In this document: positions 10,202 to 18,268 of the stretch, piece by piece
Layout: each line of letters begins with the position of its first letter
How positions within the stretch are numbered: position 1 is the first letter of the stretch
Assembly: GCF_016865255.1 (NCBI RefSeq)
Contig: NZ_CP033381.1
Location: forward strand, 3,472,001-3,536,000
DNA: 64,000 nt
Reading direction: 5' to 3'
From: Methylomonas sp. LW13
GTDB taxonomy: Bacteria > Pseudomonadota > Gammaproteobacteria > Methylococcales > Methylomonadaceae
Translations under genes and position numbers: made by a program
Notes under the pieces: model-generated
What the model saw: only the letters and a program-made list of their open reading frames with translations
The model's database searches: none
What the model was told of the DNA's origin: nothing

Positions 10202-10629
10202 GGTGCTGCTCCTGAGTAAACGTAAAAAGTATGGTCTCGGAGGCGGTTAGTCGCTAACCGATGTCCGATGGTTGGCGTTTACTGGTCATTTCTTGTGCCA
10301 ATTGCCGCGTGTTTGCGGCTATTGCCCTGTAAGCGATTGTTTTAAGGTTGTTTTGGTCTTGTCGTTTAAGGCAATTCAGGTTGGCGGCAATGAGCCAGCG
10401 GGCGGAAGCGGCGACGATATGTCGTTCGAGTGACGAAATATCGTTGATTGCCGGGCCGATCAGCCCGGTACGCAAGGCCTAGCTTTTCGCTTTGGTCAAC
10501 ATACTCGTGTTTGAATGGTAAGTGGTGCTTACACCACTGCTGGCGTTGCCGAGACGTGGTTTCCAAACTCCCGTTTGCAAACCAGAAAAAGCAGGATTTC
10601 AGACTGTTAAAAATCTTTTCCAACGCACC
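10202..10629. other. Intergenic region upstream of the surface-protein gene
   Basis: About 430 bases between two minus-strand genes, presumably holding the promoter of the gene at 7307-10201. Overlapping short open frames on the minus strand (10254-10475 and 10366-10623) have no ribosome site and look accidental. A hairpin with a 12-bp stem and one mismatch, TGGTTTCCAAAC-TCCC-GTTTGCAAACCA, sits at 10556-10583. Nothing else is recognisable. Confidence 0.5.
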
Positions 10630-10998
10630 TTATTCAGCCATCAACCCGGCGATTTGGGCTTTGGCGTTACATTGGCCGATGGCCTCGGCTATCTGAGACG
10701 GCGTGAGTTTATGTTTAACGGCAACCGTTCCATACCAATCGAATGCTTGATATTCCTTTTGCGCAAATGTGGCGATCTGGCATTTTTTAGCGGGCGAGTT
10801 GGCAAACGGCATTGGGCTATCGGCCGGCAAGGGTTCCATGCCTTCCGAGCTAGGTGCGTAAATCAAAAAATCGCCGTTCATCGCCAGGACTGCGCGGTAT
10901 TGCTGGGCGGTGGTGAAATACAAATCACCGACCGCAATATCAGCTTCTGTTAGCCACAGATTTTTGTTTTTCTTAGTCTTTTTCATGGGGTGATTCAT
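10630..10998 (-). CDS. Hypothetical protein
   Basis: 122 residues with a Lys-rich start (MNHPMKKTKKNKN), no signal peptide and no membrane helix, so probably cytoplasmic. I do not recognise a family. It begins 20 bases after the stop of the TerB-like gene on the same strand, so the two are likely one transcript. An in-frame ATG four codons later is an alternative start. Composition is ordinary for the region, and the open frame covers the whole space between its neighbours, which supports a real gene. Confidence 0.6.
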   Translation of the reverse strand: MNHPMKKTKKNKNLWLTEADIAVGDLYFTTAQQYRAVLAMNGDFLIYAPSSEGMEPLPADSPMPFANSPAKKCQIATFAQKEYQAFDWYGTVAVKHKLTPSQIAEAIGQCNAKAQIAGLMAE

Positions 10999-11018
10999 TT
11001 AAACAGGTATGGGGATTT

Positions 11019-11468
11019 TCAAGTATCGGGATTAGCGCGCAGTTTGGCCAGAATAAAATCGGTGTGCGAGACGCCAAGCAGGTCGGCAATCTTCCGCACC
11101 AGATACTCCTCTTGCGGGTCGATAGTGCCGTCGGCATAAGCGATTTGCCAGAGGGATTTAACAAACTTTATCTTTTCCTCAGGACCAAGGCATTGGTTGA
11201 TTGTTGAGGTAAATTCGTAATAATCAACCGCCTGCTGACGCTTGTGTTGCGCCTTGGCCATCAAGGCCTCAGCCTGTTCGGTGGAGAGCGAAAAGCACTT
11301 TTGCACCAAGGACAGGATTTTGGTCCGTTCGACATCTTGACAGACATCGTCCATGGTCATCATTTCGGTCATTAAGGCAGTCAAAGCCTCTTGAAGCTTT
11401 GCTTCCGCAGCCTCCGGTGACGGTAAGGACAGGTGTTTTTCAAAAAACAGTTTAATTTGCTCGAGCAT
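11019..11468 (-). CDS. TerB-like tellurite-resistance/DjlA-type domain protein
   Basis: 149 residues, all helical in appearance. The C-terminal half holds SLWQIAYADGTIDPQEEYLVRKIADLLG, the acidic metal-binding loop and helix typical of TerB/DjlA N-terminal domains (AYADG, then D-x-x-E). The family name comes from tellurite-resistance operons, but stand-alone copies are common and their role is unclear. Start set at MLEQIKLFFEKHL (11468), which matches the usual family beginning; an ATG six codons upstream (11486) is possible, and neither has a clear ribosome site. Probably cotranscribed with the hypothetical gene downstream. Confidence 0.78.
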   Translation of the reverse strand: MLEQIKLFFEKHLSLPSPEAAEAKLQEALTALMTEMMTMDDVCQDVERTKILSLVQKCFSLSTEQAEALMAKAQHKRQQAVDYYEFTSTINQCLGPEEKIKFVKSLWQIAYADGTIDPQEEYLVRKIADLLGVSHTDFILAKLRANPDT

Positions 11469-12092
11469 ATTGGGTTTGGCATACATTGCAGATAATTAAA
11501 GAACCCGTTAATCCTATTACACGGCCCCTATTTCCGAAGATTGTCATTCCGCCCAGGATCGCCATAATCCAAATGCCATCGCGTGGTTAAGGCAGCAATA
11601 AGAAACCGGCAATAAAGTGAAATCTCCCAAGCTAACCAGCCTAAGCGTAATGAACACTCAAACCGCCAAAATCGACAATCACAAAGCCAAGTTGCCGAAA
11701 AAGCTTTATATCGCAACCGATGGCTCGTTGAAGTCATGCGTTACCGGGCCATTGCTGGAGCTGCCTATCGATTTTCAGGCGTGGCCGCCAATGGACACCA
11801 GCAACATCGTTTTGTTTGTCAGCAAAGCCGCGTAGAAGGCTGGTGAAAAACTCACGAATATTTCCCCTTACCCACGGTAACCTTGATTTTTTTGCGCTGA
11901 AATTGACCACGAAGTCGAGTTTCAGCGGTTATGCCCCCTGTTTGGAGAGCTTTTTATTCGCCTGAAGCCGTCTTTGAGCGGTTTTCAGGCGTACTCCACT
12001 CCGGTTTCGGCGTGAACCCAAAATGAGTTTACCGCGCCTCCGATAACCGGTAAAGCCGACGCTAAGCTTGGGCAATAGCATGCGCCGATATT
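11469..12092. other. Long non-coding stretch, unexplained
   Basis: About 620 bases between the TerB-like gene and the LysR gene. A possible plus-strand frame at 11650-11835 (starting MNTQTAKIDNHKAK) lacks a ribosome site. At 11900-11945 there is a CGCTGAAA...TTTCAGCG inverted pair and shortly after a GCCTGAA...TTCAGGC pair. The minus strand at 11929-12138 can be read as an Arg/Lys-rich peptide, which looks more like a decayed mobile-element relic than a gene, but I cannot name a family. Confidence 0.4.
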
Positions 12093-12983
12093 TCAAACGT
12101 CGCTTAACAGCGGCCGGCTTAATGTTTGGTACCACCAACCGGCCGCTTCACCTTTATTTGCGGTGCGCATTGCCAGCCACACCGGTTCCGGCGGACGCGC
12201 TTCCTCAACCTGCAATTCCATCAGCGATCCGGTTTCCAGCTCTTGGGCGATTAATCGGCGCGGTAAAAAGCCAAAGCCCAATCCGGCCCGTTGAAATTGG
12301 ATTTTGGTGTCTATATTCGGCACCGTAATGCGTTTTTGCCCGGACAATAAACCTACTGTTTTTGCCGGCAGCGACCGGGCGCTGTCGGCGACGGCGATAA
12401 CGGTATGTCTATGCAGCATGTCGGTTTTAATTGGCTGATCCGCTGCAGCCAACGGGTGGACGGGCGCGACGCAAAATGCAAAATCCACGGTATCGATCTG
12501 CCTGACTTGATAGCCGCTCCAATTCGGACAATCGCCGACGGCTATGACGATATCAGCCCGTTCCTCACGTAATGCCTCCCATACCCCGCTCATCACTTCC
12601 GTGGTGAAGCGAATGCGGGTTCCGCATTCCAGGGTATTAAACTCATGCAAATCGTTAATAAACACCCTGCTGGGTATCAGCGAATCAAACACCAGGGTCA
12701 GTTCGGCTTCATATCCGGAAGCGATTTTATATAACCGAGATTCGAGGTCGCCAAAGGCGTGCAATAACAAACGCCCTTCGTTTAACAAGGCATTTCCGGC
12801 CGGAGTTAGCGAAAGCTTGGGGCCATTGCGTTCGAATAACTTCAGATTCAATTGTTCTTCCAATTTGCCGACGGCATAGGAAATGGTGGAGGGTACGCGA
12901 TGCAGCAGTTCCGCCGCGCCCGACATCGATCCGGTGCGGTCGATCGCATCGATAATTTGAATAGCTTCCAGCGATAACTTCAT
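12093..12983 (-). CDS. LysR-family transcriptional regulator, YhaJ-like
   Basis: 296 residues with the N-terminal winged helix-turn-helix (AIDRTGSMSGAAELLHRVPS, then TISYAVGKLEEQL) and the usual periplasmic-binding-like effector domain. It is divergent from a pirin-like gene, which reproduces the E. coli yhaJ-yhaK arrangement; YhaJ acts on yhaK and responds to aromatic ligands, so control of the neighbour is a good inference. Start set at the ATG at 12981-12983, with GGAG just upstream, not the longer frame to 13028. The last residues run into the unexplained stretch, but the length is normal. Confidence 0.88.
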   Translation of the reverse strand: MKLSLEAIQIIDAIDRTGSMSGAAELLHRVPSTISYAVGKLEEQLNLKLFERNGPKLSLTPAGNALLNEGRLLLHAFGDLESRLYKIASGYEAELTLVFDSLIPSRVFINDLHEFNTLECGTRIRFTTEVMSGVWEALREERADIVIAVGDCPNWSGYQVRQIDTVDFAFCVAPVHPLAAADQPIKTDMLHRHTVIAVADSARSLPAKTVGLLSGQKRITVPNIDTKIQFQRAGLGFGFLPRRLIAQELETGSLMELQVEEARPPEPVWLAMRTANKGEAAGWWYQTLSRPLLSDV

Positions 12984-13042
12984 TAGAACTCCAAAACCAC
13001 TTTCGAAAAAATCGAATATTAAAAGCAAAATAACTCGTTTTA

Positions 13043-13065
13043 AATACTAAAAACTCAGGAGTATT
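13043..13065. promoter_or_regulatory. Candidate LysR-type operator in the divergent promoter
   Basis: AATACT-N11-AGTATT is a perfect interrupted dyad with the T-N11-A form used by LysR regulators. A second copy of the half-site, AATACTCC, follows at 13090-13097 and pairs with GGAGTATT at 13058. The sites lie between the divergent LysR and pirin-like genes, where autorepression and activation usually meet. The assignment rests on sequence pattern only. Confidence 0.55.
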
Positions 13066-13148
13066 CTAATTTCACTCGCTTAAAACCCCAATACTCCATA
13101 CAAAAGCTGAGTGAATGTTAATTCGAAATTTTTGAAAGGAGCTCGATC

Positions 13149-13868
13149 ATGCTGGAAATTCGTCCCGCCCACCGCCGAGGTAGCGCTCATTTCGACTGGC
13201 TATTCTCAAGACACACTTTTTCCTTCGGCAATTACTGCGATCCGCAGCAAAGCGGATTTTCCGATTTGTTGGTAATCAACGAAGATATCGTGCAGCCGGG
13301 TAAGGGCTTTGGCACGCATCCGCATCGGGACATGGAAATTTTTACCTATGTCATCGACGGTGCGCTGGCGCACAAAGATTCGATGGACAACGGCTCGGTG
13401 ATCGAAGCCGGCGACGTTCAGTTAATGACTGCCGGAACCGGCGTGACTCATAGTGAGTTCAATCATTCGCAGAGCGAGTTGGTGCATTTTCTGCAAATTT
13501 GGCTGGTGCCGAGTAGCAAAGGCGTCGAGCCGCGCTATCAGCAAAGTCATTTTGGCCCCGCGCAAAAACAAGGCCGGCTGGCGCTGATTATTTCGCCGGA
13601 CGGTGCAGAAGGATCATTGTCGCTTTACCAGGATGTGCGGGTTTACGCCGGCTGTTTTGATGTCGGCGAACAGGCGCAGTTAACGCTAGCGGATAATCGT
13701 TATGCTTACGTGCATCTGGTACGCGGCACTTTGACAGTGAACGGTACAGTGCTGCACGCTGGCGATGGCGCCCGCATCCGCGGCGAGCGCCTAATCGACA
13801 TACAACAGGGTCACAATGCCGAAGTGTTGGTGTTTGATTTACGCCCGCATGAGAAACCCAGCCGGTAG
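13149..13868 (+). CDS. Pirin-family bicupin, YhaK-like
   Basis: 239 residues, the size of the short YhaK-type pirins. The N-terminal cupin holds GFGTHPHRDMEIFTYVIDG and a later GTGVTHSEFNHS, giving the His-His-His/Glu metal site (HPHRD-x-E motif). Pirins bind Fe(II) or other metals; some act as quercetin dioxygenases and YhaK is oxidant sensitive. The C-terminal cupin lacks metal ligands, as usual. Ribosome site GAAAGGAG is well placed. Divergent from the LysR gene and followed after 6 bases by the ABM-domain gene, so the two are cotranscribed. Confidence 0.9.
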   Translation: MLEIRPAHRRGSAHFDWLFSRHTFSFGNYCDPQQSGFSDLLVINEDIVQPGKGFGTHPHRDMEIFTYVIDGALAHKDSMDNGSVIEAGDVQLMTAGTGVTHSEFNHSQSELVHFLQIWLVPSSKGVEPRYQQSHFGPAQKQGRLALIISPDGAEGSLSLYQDVRVYAGCFDVGEQAQLTLADNRYAYVHLVRGTLTVNGTVLHAGDGARIRGERLIDIQQGHNAEVLVFDLRPHEKPSR

Positions 13869-13874
13869 AGCGCC

Positions 13875-14453
13875 ATGAACGAAATCAGCCAAACGTCGCC
13901 CAACAACGAACAAGTTTTTTTCGCCATCCGCCATCGGCTGAAAAAAGGTAAGCGCAACCTTCAGCAATACGAGCGTTGGTTAAGCAAAATCATGCCGATC
14001 GCGGCGAGCTTTCCGGGGCATTTGGGCGTACAAGTCGTCCGGCCGCCGGACGGCCACAACGAGTATCTGATCGTGGTGCGCTTTGCCGGAATCCAGGCCT
14101 TGGAATTCTGGCAGCGGTCTCCGGAACGCCAGCAGTTGCTTCAGGAAATTACCGGGATTCTGGACAGCGAAGAAGCGATCGACATCAAAACCGGCATCGA
14201 TTACTGGTTTACCCCGCCGGCGGTGGGTAAGCATCCGCGGCGTTGGAAACAATGGCTGGTGACGACGTCGGTGATCTGGCCGTTGACGATGTATGTGCCG
14301 CCAGCGATAGAACCCCTGTTTGTAAAGTATCCGCAGTTAGGAGAGTTCGGCATTCGCCAGGGTGTATTGGCTTTGGTTATCGTCGGTTTGGTGGTGTATT
14401 TGATTATGCCGCTCTATGTCCGGCTAATCGCGAAATGGTTTTTTAAAAGTTAG
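13875..14453 (+). CDS. Antibiotic-biosynthesis-monooxygenase (ABM) domain membrane protein
   Basis: 192 residues. The first 110 form a ferredoxin-like ABM domain (KKGKRNLQQYERWLSKIMP, then FPGHLGVQVVRPP, with EYLIVVRFAG). The rest holds two hydrophobic helices (LVTTSVIWPLTMYVPPAIEP and LALVIVGLVVYLIMPLYV) that place it in the inner membrane. Proteins of this two-part form are common and functionally undefined; the ABM domain could bind or oxidise a quinol or small aromatic. It lies 6 bases after the pirin gene, and co-regulation with it is likely. Confidence 0.85.
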   Translation: MNEISQTSPNNEQVFFAIRHRLKKGKRNLQQYERWLSKIMPIAASFPGHLGVQVVRPPDGHNEYLIVVRFAGIQALEFWQRSPERQQLLQEITGILDSEEAIDIKTGIDYWFTPPAVGKHPRRWKQWLVTTSVIWPLTMYVPPAIEPLFVKYPQLGEFGIRQGVLALVIVGLVVYLIMPLYVRLIAKWFFKS

Positions 14454-14489
14454 CGTCCGAATTATGCCTAGGGCGCAAGTCAACGGCAG

Positions 14490-14518
14490 AGGACTGTGGC
14501 AATCGTTACCGCAGTCCT
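14490..14518. repeat. Hairpin downstream of the ABM gene
   Basis: AGGACTGTGG and CCGCAGTCCT form a 10-bp stem with one mismatch around a 9-base loop. There is no T run after it, so it may be an mRNA-stabilising or Rho-associated structure rather than an intrinsic terminator. Confidence 0.4.
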
Positions 14519-14563
14519 GGCAAAGCCTATTAAGACCACTTTAATAACGGGACAGACTGAATT

Positions 14564-15388
14564 ATGGGACAAACTCCTTCCAGCAAAATACTGAACTGGC
14601 AGATTGAAGGTTGCCATTTTTCTCGCTTCGATATATCGCCCGAGCAGTCGATTTCACTGGAAAAAATCTTTCACGATGAAATTGCCATTATCGGTTTTTC
14701 CGGTGTGGTTTGGAAAAGCCGGCAAAATGGTCAGAACTATCTTGAAACGCCAAATTGTCTAGTGATGCGCGATGCGGGGCAAATATTCTCCCTGAAATCG
14801 GCTTTTATAAACAAGGACGGTGCAATTTGTCGCGAAATCAAAATAAGTCCTCGGCAACTGATCGATTATTGCGAAAAACACGAGTTAAGCAAGTTTGTAT
14901 TGGATTTCAAAAATCCGATTATTGATAACCTGTATTTACGAAATTACTTTGCCGATACGCATAGAGTTTTAGAAGCCAGCCAATGCGCTCTGGAACAATC
15001 GACTTGTCTGGCGCTATTCGTAAATCGGTTTTTGCAGCAAGTGACAGGCAATCATTACCGTTGCCCGCACTTATTAAAGCCTTGGAAAGTGAAAATATCC
15101 ATTGAATATTTGCGGACTTTTTATAATCGAAACATTTCGCTGAACGAGCTTTCGGAAGTCACTAAATCGAATCCGTTTGTGCTATTAAGAAATTTTAAAA
15201 AATGCTTGGGAATTACGCCCCACGAATATCTGCAAGCGTATCGAATTATTCAAGCCAAAAAGTTTATTTCTACCGGAGTCGCATTAACCGATGTTGCGAC
15301 ATTGTGCGGTTTTGCCGATCAAAGCCATCTAAATCGCGTGTTTAAAAGAAAGGTCGGAGTAACGCCGGGCCAATTTCGAAACGTCTAA
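14564..15388 (+). CDS. AraC-family transcriptional regulator
   Basis: 274 residues. The C-terminal 100 contain two helix-turn-helix motifs: ISLNELSEVTKSNPFVLLRN and the AraC signature ALTDVATLCGFADQSHLNRV followed by FKRKVGVTPGQF. The N-terminal part looks like the cupin-type ligand domain of AraC-like regulators (AIIGFSGVVWKS, LVMRDAGQIF). The A+T content is visibly higher than that of the neighbours. Its position just before the isochorismatase-amidohydrolase-porin genes on the same strand makes it the likely regulator of that cluster. The 250-base gap after it would hold their promoter. Confidence 0.9.
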   Translation: MGQTPSSKILNWQIEGCHFSRFDISPEQSISLEKIFHDEIAIIGFSGVVWKSRQNGQNYLETPNCLVMRDAGQIFSLKSAFINKDGAICREIKISPRQLIDYCEKHELSKFVLDFKNPIIDNLYLRNYFADTHRVLEASQCALEQSTCLALFVNRFLQQVTGNHYRCPHLLKPWKVKISIEYLRTFYNRNISLNELSEVTKSNPFVLLRNFKKCLGITPHEYLQAYRIIQAKKFISTGVALTDVATLCGFADQSHLNRVFKRKVGVTPGQFRNV

Positions 15389-15638
15389 TTGTTATTGTTT
15401 ACCTGCCGAATTATTGTCGTTTTTACGGTAAAAATAGCATAGGCTTTGTAGCACTTTTCCTACCGGCTCCTCCATGTTTCGCTTTGCCTTTTGTTTACAG
15501 GAGAGATATTAAACCATTTTATTTATACGTTAATTTTTAAGAAAAAAGTCAATATTGTTCAATACCCAAGTCTTAGAACTTGGTCAAATGCAAGTCCGTG
15601 AATTCTAACTTAATCAATTTAGTTTAAAGGAGCAATCA

Positions 15639-16304
15639 ATGAGCGCAGCCACCGAAAAACTTATTACCCCCGATAATTGTGCGTTTATATTTATCGACCA
15701 TCAACCGCAAATGGCTTTTGGCGTGACCAGTATCGACCGCCAATTACTCAAGAACAACACCGTTGCGATGGCCAAAACGGCCAAGTTGTTTAATATTCCT
15801 ACCGTTCTCACCGCCGTCGAAACCGAATCCTTCAGCGGCTATATTTGGCCCGAGTTGATGGATGTGTTGCAGCAGGACCCAATCGAACGTTCCAGCATGA
15901 ATAGCTGGGAAGACGAGGCCTTCGTCGCCGCCGTTAAAAAAACCGGACGGAAAAAATTGGTGATGGCTGCGTTATGGACGGAAGCTTGTCTGATCTTCCC
16001 AACCATCTGCGCGCTGGCGGAAGGCTATGAAGTCATCATGAATACCGATGCCTCGGGCGGTACTTCGCTAGAAGCGCACAATGCCGCCATCAGGCGCGCC
16101 GAACAACATGGCGCGGAGTCGATCACCTCGCTGCAGGTACTCTTGGAACTGCAACGCGATTGGAGTCGTAAAGAAACCTATGTCGGCACAACGGATATTG
16201 CCCGGGAACATTTTGGCGCGTACGGCATGGGTATCGACTATGCGGCCAGCATGGTGCACGACTATGGGCAACGCGCCAAATATCCGCACAAAGTCAATAA
16301 ATAG
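15639..16304 (+). CDS. Isochorismatase-family (YcaC-like) hydrolase
   Basis: 221 residues of the cysteine-hydrolase fold. D-H-QPQMAFGV near residue 21 supplies the Asp, and LVMAALWTEACL near residue 115 supplies the nucleophilic Cys preceded by the expected hydrophobic strand; the Lys would be in the KKTGRKKLV segment. The length and the C-terminal extension fit the YcaC subgroup, whose substrate is not known; relatives hydrolyse amides, carbamates and isochorismate. Excellent ribosome site (AAAGGAG) 7 bases before the ATG. The amidohydrolase begins 42 bases after the stop, so they share a transcript. Confidence 0.9.
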   Translation: MSAATEKLITPDNCAFIFIDHQPQMAFGVTSIDRQLLKNNTVAMAKTAKLFNIPTVLTAVETESFSGYIWPELMDVLQQDPIERSSMNSWEDEAFVAAVKKTGRKKLVMAALWTEACLIFPTICALAEGYEVIMNTDASGGTSLEAHNAAIRRAEQHGAESITSLQVLLELQRDWSRKETYVGTTDIAREHFGAYGMGIDYAASMVHDYGQRAKYPHKVNK

Positions 16305-16346
16305 GCAGTATTCCGTTCGTTAAATTCACAGATCGAGGCACCGCCC

Positions 16347-18224
16347 ATGACTATCTCTAGCCCGGACACTGTTTTATTCAATGGCAAGATTACCACGCTA
16401 GACAAAGCACAGCCGGAAGTCAGCGCCATCGCCATCGCGGGCGGAAAAGTTGTTGCGCTAGGGGCTGATGCACAGATCCGAACGCTGGCAACGGCCGATA
16501 CCGTTGTCATCGATTTGAACGGTAAACGGGTCCTGCCGGGCTTGAACGACTCGCACCTGCATTTGATTCGCGGCGGCCTCAATTACAACATGGAGCTGCG
16601 CTGGGAAGGCGTCGGCAGCATCGCCGATGCCTTGGCGATGCTGCAGCTGCAAGCGGCCAGAACGCCTGCACCGCAATGGGTGCGGGTGGTTGGCGGCTGG
16701 AGCGAGTTTCAATTTAAGGAAAGGCGGATGCCGACCCTAGCGGAAATCAACGCGGTTTCGCCGGATACGCCGGTGTTTATCCTGCATCTTTATGACCGGG
16801 CGTTATTGAACGGCGCCGCGCTACGCGCGGCCGGCATCGGTAAAGACACACCCGATCCGCCCGGCGGCAAAATTCAGCGCGACGCCAACGGCAATCCGAC
16901 CGGGATGTTGATTGCCGAACCCAATGCGATGATTTTGTATTCGACCTTGGCCAAGGGTCCGAAATTGCCGCTAGACGATCAAATCAACTCCACCCGGCAT
17001 TTCATGCGCGAGTTGAATCGCTTGGGCGTGACCAGTTGCATCGATGCCGGCGGCGGTTTTCAAAATTACCCGGAAGACTATCAGGTGATCGAACAACTGC
17101 ATGCAGACGGACAGATGACCGTGCGCATCGCCTACAACTTGTTTACCCAAAACAAGGGCGGCGAGCTGGCGGATTTTCAGAAATGGGCCGGCGTTGTCAA
17201 ACCTTACAGCGGCGACAGTTATTTTCGCCAGAATGGCGCGGGCGAGATGCTGGTATTTTCCGCCGCCGATTTCGAGGATTTTCTGCAACCCCGCCCGGAC
17301 ATGGCGGCCAGCATGGAAAAAGAGCTGGGCGACGTGGTTCGGTTTTTGGTGGAGAATCGCTGGCCGTTCCGGCTGCATGCTACTTACGACGAAACCATAG
17401 ACCGGGCACTGGACGTGTTCGAGGCGATTGACCGCGACACCCGTTTCGACGATTTGCGCTGGTTTTTCGACCATGCCGAAACCGTCAGCGAAAAAAATCT
17501 GGCGCGGATCAAGCAGTTGGGTGGCGGCATTGCGGTACAGCACCGCATGGCCTTTCAAGGCGAATATTTTGTAGACCGCTACGGTAAAAAGGCAGCCGAG
17601 CATACGCCGCCGCTGCGAAAAATGTTGGAAATGGGCATCCCGGTAGGCGGCGGCACCGATGCCACGCGGGTTGCCAGCTTTAATCCCTGGGTTTCTCTGT
17701 ATTGGCTGGTGACAGGCAGAACGGTCGGCGGCTTGCCGCTCTACGGCGAGAGCAACTGCCTGGAACGCGAGGAGGCCTTGCGTCTGTGGACCGCCGGTAG
17801 CGCGTATAAATCGAACGAAGAGACCGTAAAAGGCGCTTTGTCGCCAGGCATGTATGCCGATCTGGTGGTGACATCGCACGATTTCATGACAGTCCCCGAC
17901 GAGGCCATCAAGGCTATTACCTCGCTGCTGACCATGGTAGGCGGTAGAGTCGTTTACGCGGCGGATGATTTCAGCCGGTTCGATACGCCGTTGCCGCCAG
18001 CCAGCCCCGATTGGTCGCCGGTGCGCTATTTCGGCGGCCATCAAACGCCGCAAACGCATTATGCGTTACCGGCCGCTTCATGCGCAGCGCACGCCTGTGC
18101 GATTCACGGTCATCACCCAGGCCAAGATGGAAAACTGTCGCGCTGGTTGGGGCTGGATAATGCTGGAAAACAAGCGCAGTTTGACAATCCGTGGGCACTG
18201 GGCTGCGGCTGTTTTGCCTACTGA
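16347..18224 (+). CDS. Amidohydrolase (YtcJ/NfdA-like)
   Basis: 625 residues. The N-terminal TVLFNGKITTLD strand and VLPGLNDSHLHL metal motif (HxH) are diagnostic of the amidohydrolase_3 group; the later RLHATYDETIDRALDVF, WFFDHAE, and GGGTDATRVASF segments supply further metal and catalytic residues. Relatives include N-substituted formamide deformylase and YtcJ. The C-terminus is extended by about 50 residues rich in His, Ala and Cys beyond the usual end. With the isochorismatase-type hydrolase upstream and an outer-membrane channel downstream, a two-step amide or cyclic-imide breakdown route is likely; the substrate is unknown. No signal peptide. Confidence 0.88.
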   Translation: MTISSPDTVLFNGKITTLDKAQPEVSAIAIAGGKVVALGADAQIRTLATADTVVIDLNGKRVLPGLNDSHLHLIRGGLNYNMELRWEGVGSIADALAMLQLQAARTPAPQWVRVVGGWSEFQFKERRMPTLAEINAVSPDTPVFILHLYDRALLNGAALRAAGIGKDTPDPPGGKIQRDANGNPTGMLIAEPNAMILYSTLAKGPKLPLDDQINSTRHFMRELNRLGVTSCIDAGGGFQNYPEDYQVIEQLHADGQMTVRIAYNLFTQNKGGELADFQKWAGVVKPYSGDSYFRQNGAGEMLVFSAADFEDFLQPRPDMAASMEKELGDVVRFLVENRWPFRLHATYDETIDRALDVFEAIDRDTRFDDLRWFFDHAETVSEKNLARIKQLGGGIAVQHRMAFQGEYFVDRYGKKAAEHTPPLRKMLEMGIPVGGGTDATRVASFNPWVSLYWLVTGRTVGGLPLYGESNCLEREEALRLWTAGSAYKSNEETVKGALSPGMYADLVVTSHDFMTVPDEAIKAITSLLTMVGGRVVYAADDFSRFDTPLPPASPDWSPVRYFGGHQTPQTHYALPAASCAAHACAIHGHHPGQDGKLSRWLGLDNAGKQAQFDNPWALGCGCFAY

Positions 18225-18268
18225 TAGCGGCTAGCCTTCATGCGATAACGCGAAAGAGGACATTGCCA

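Noticed and set aside
16971..18059. Long (362-codon) minus-strand open frame across the amidohydrolase gene
   Set aside because: It is the antisense shadow of a clear amidohydrolase; composition is His/Gln/Arg-rich with no domain and no ribosome site.
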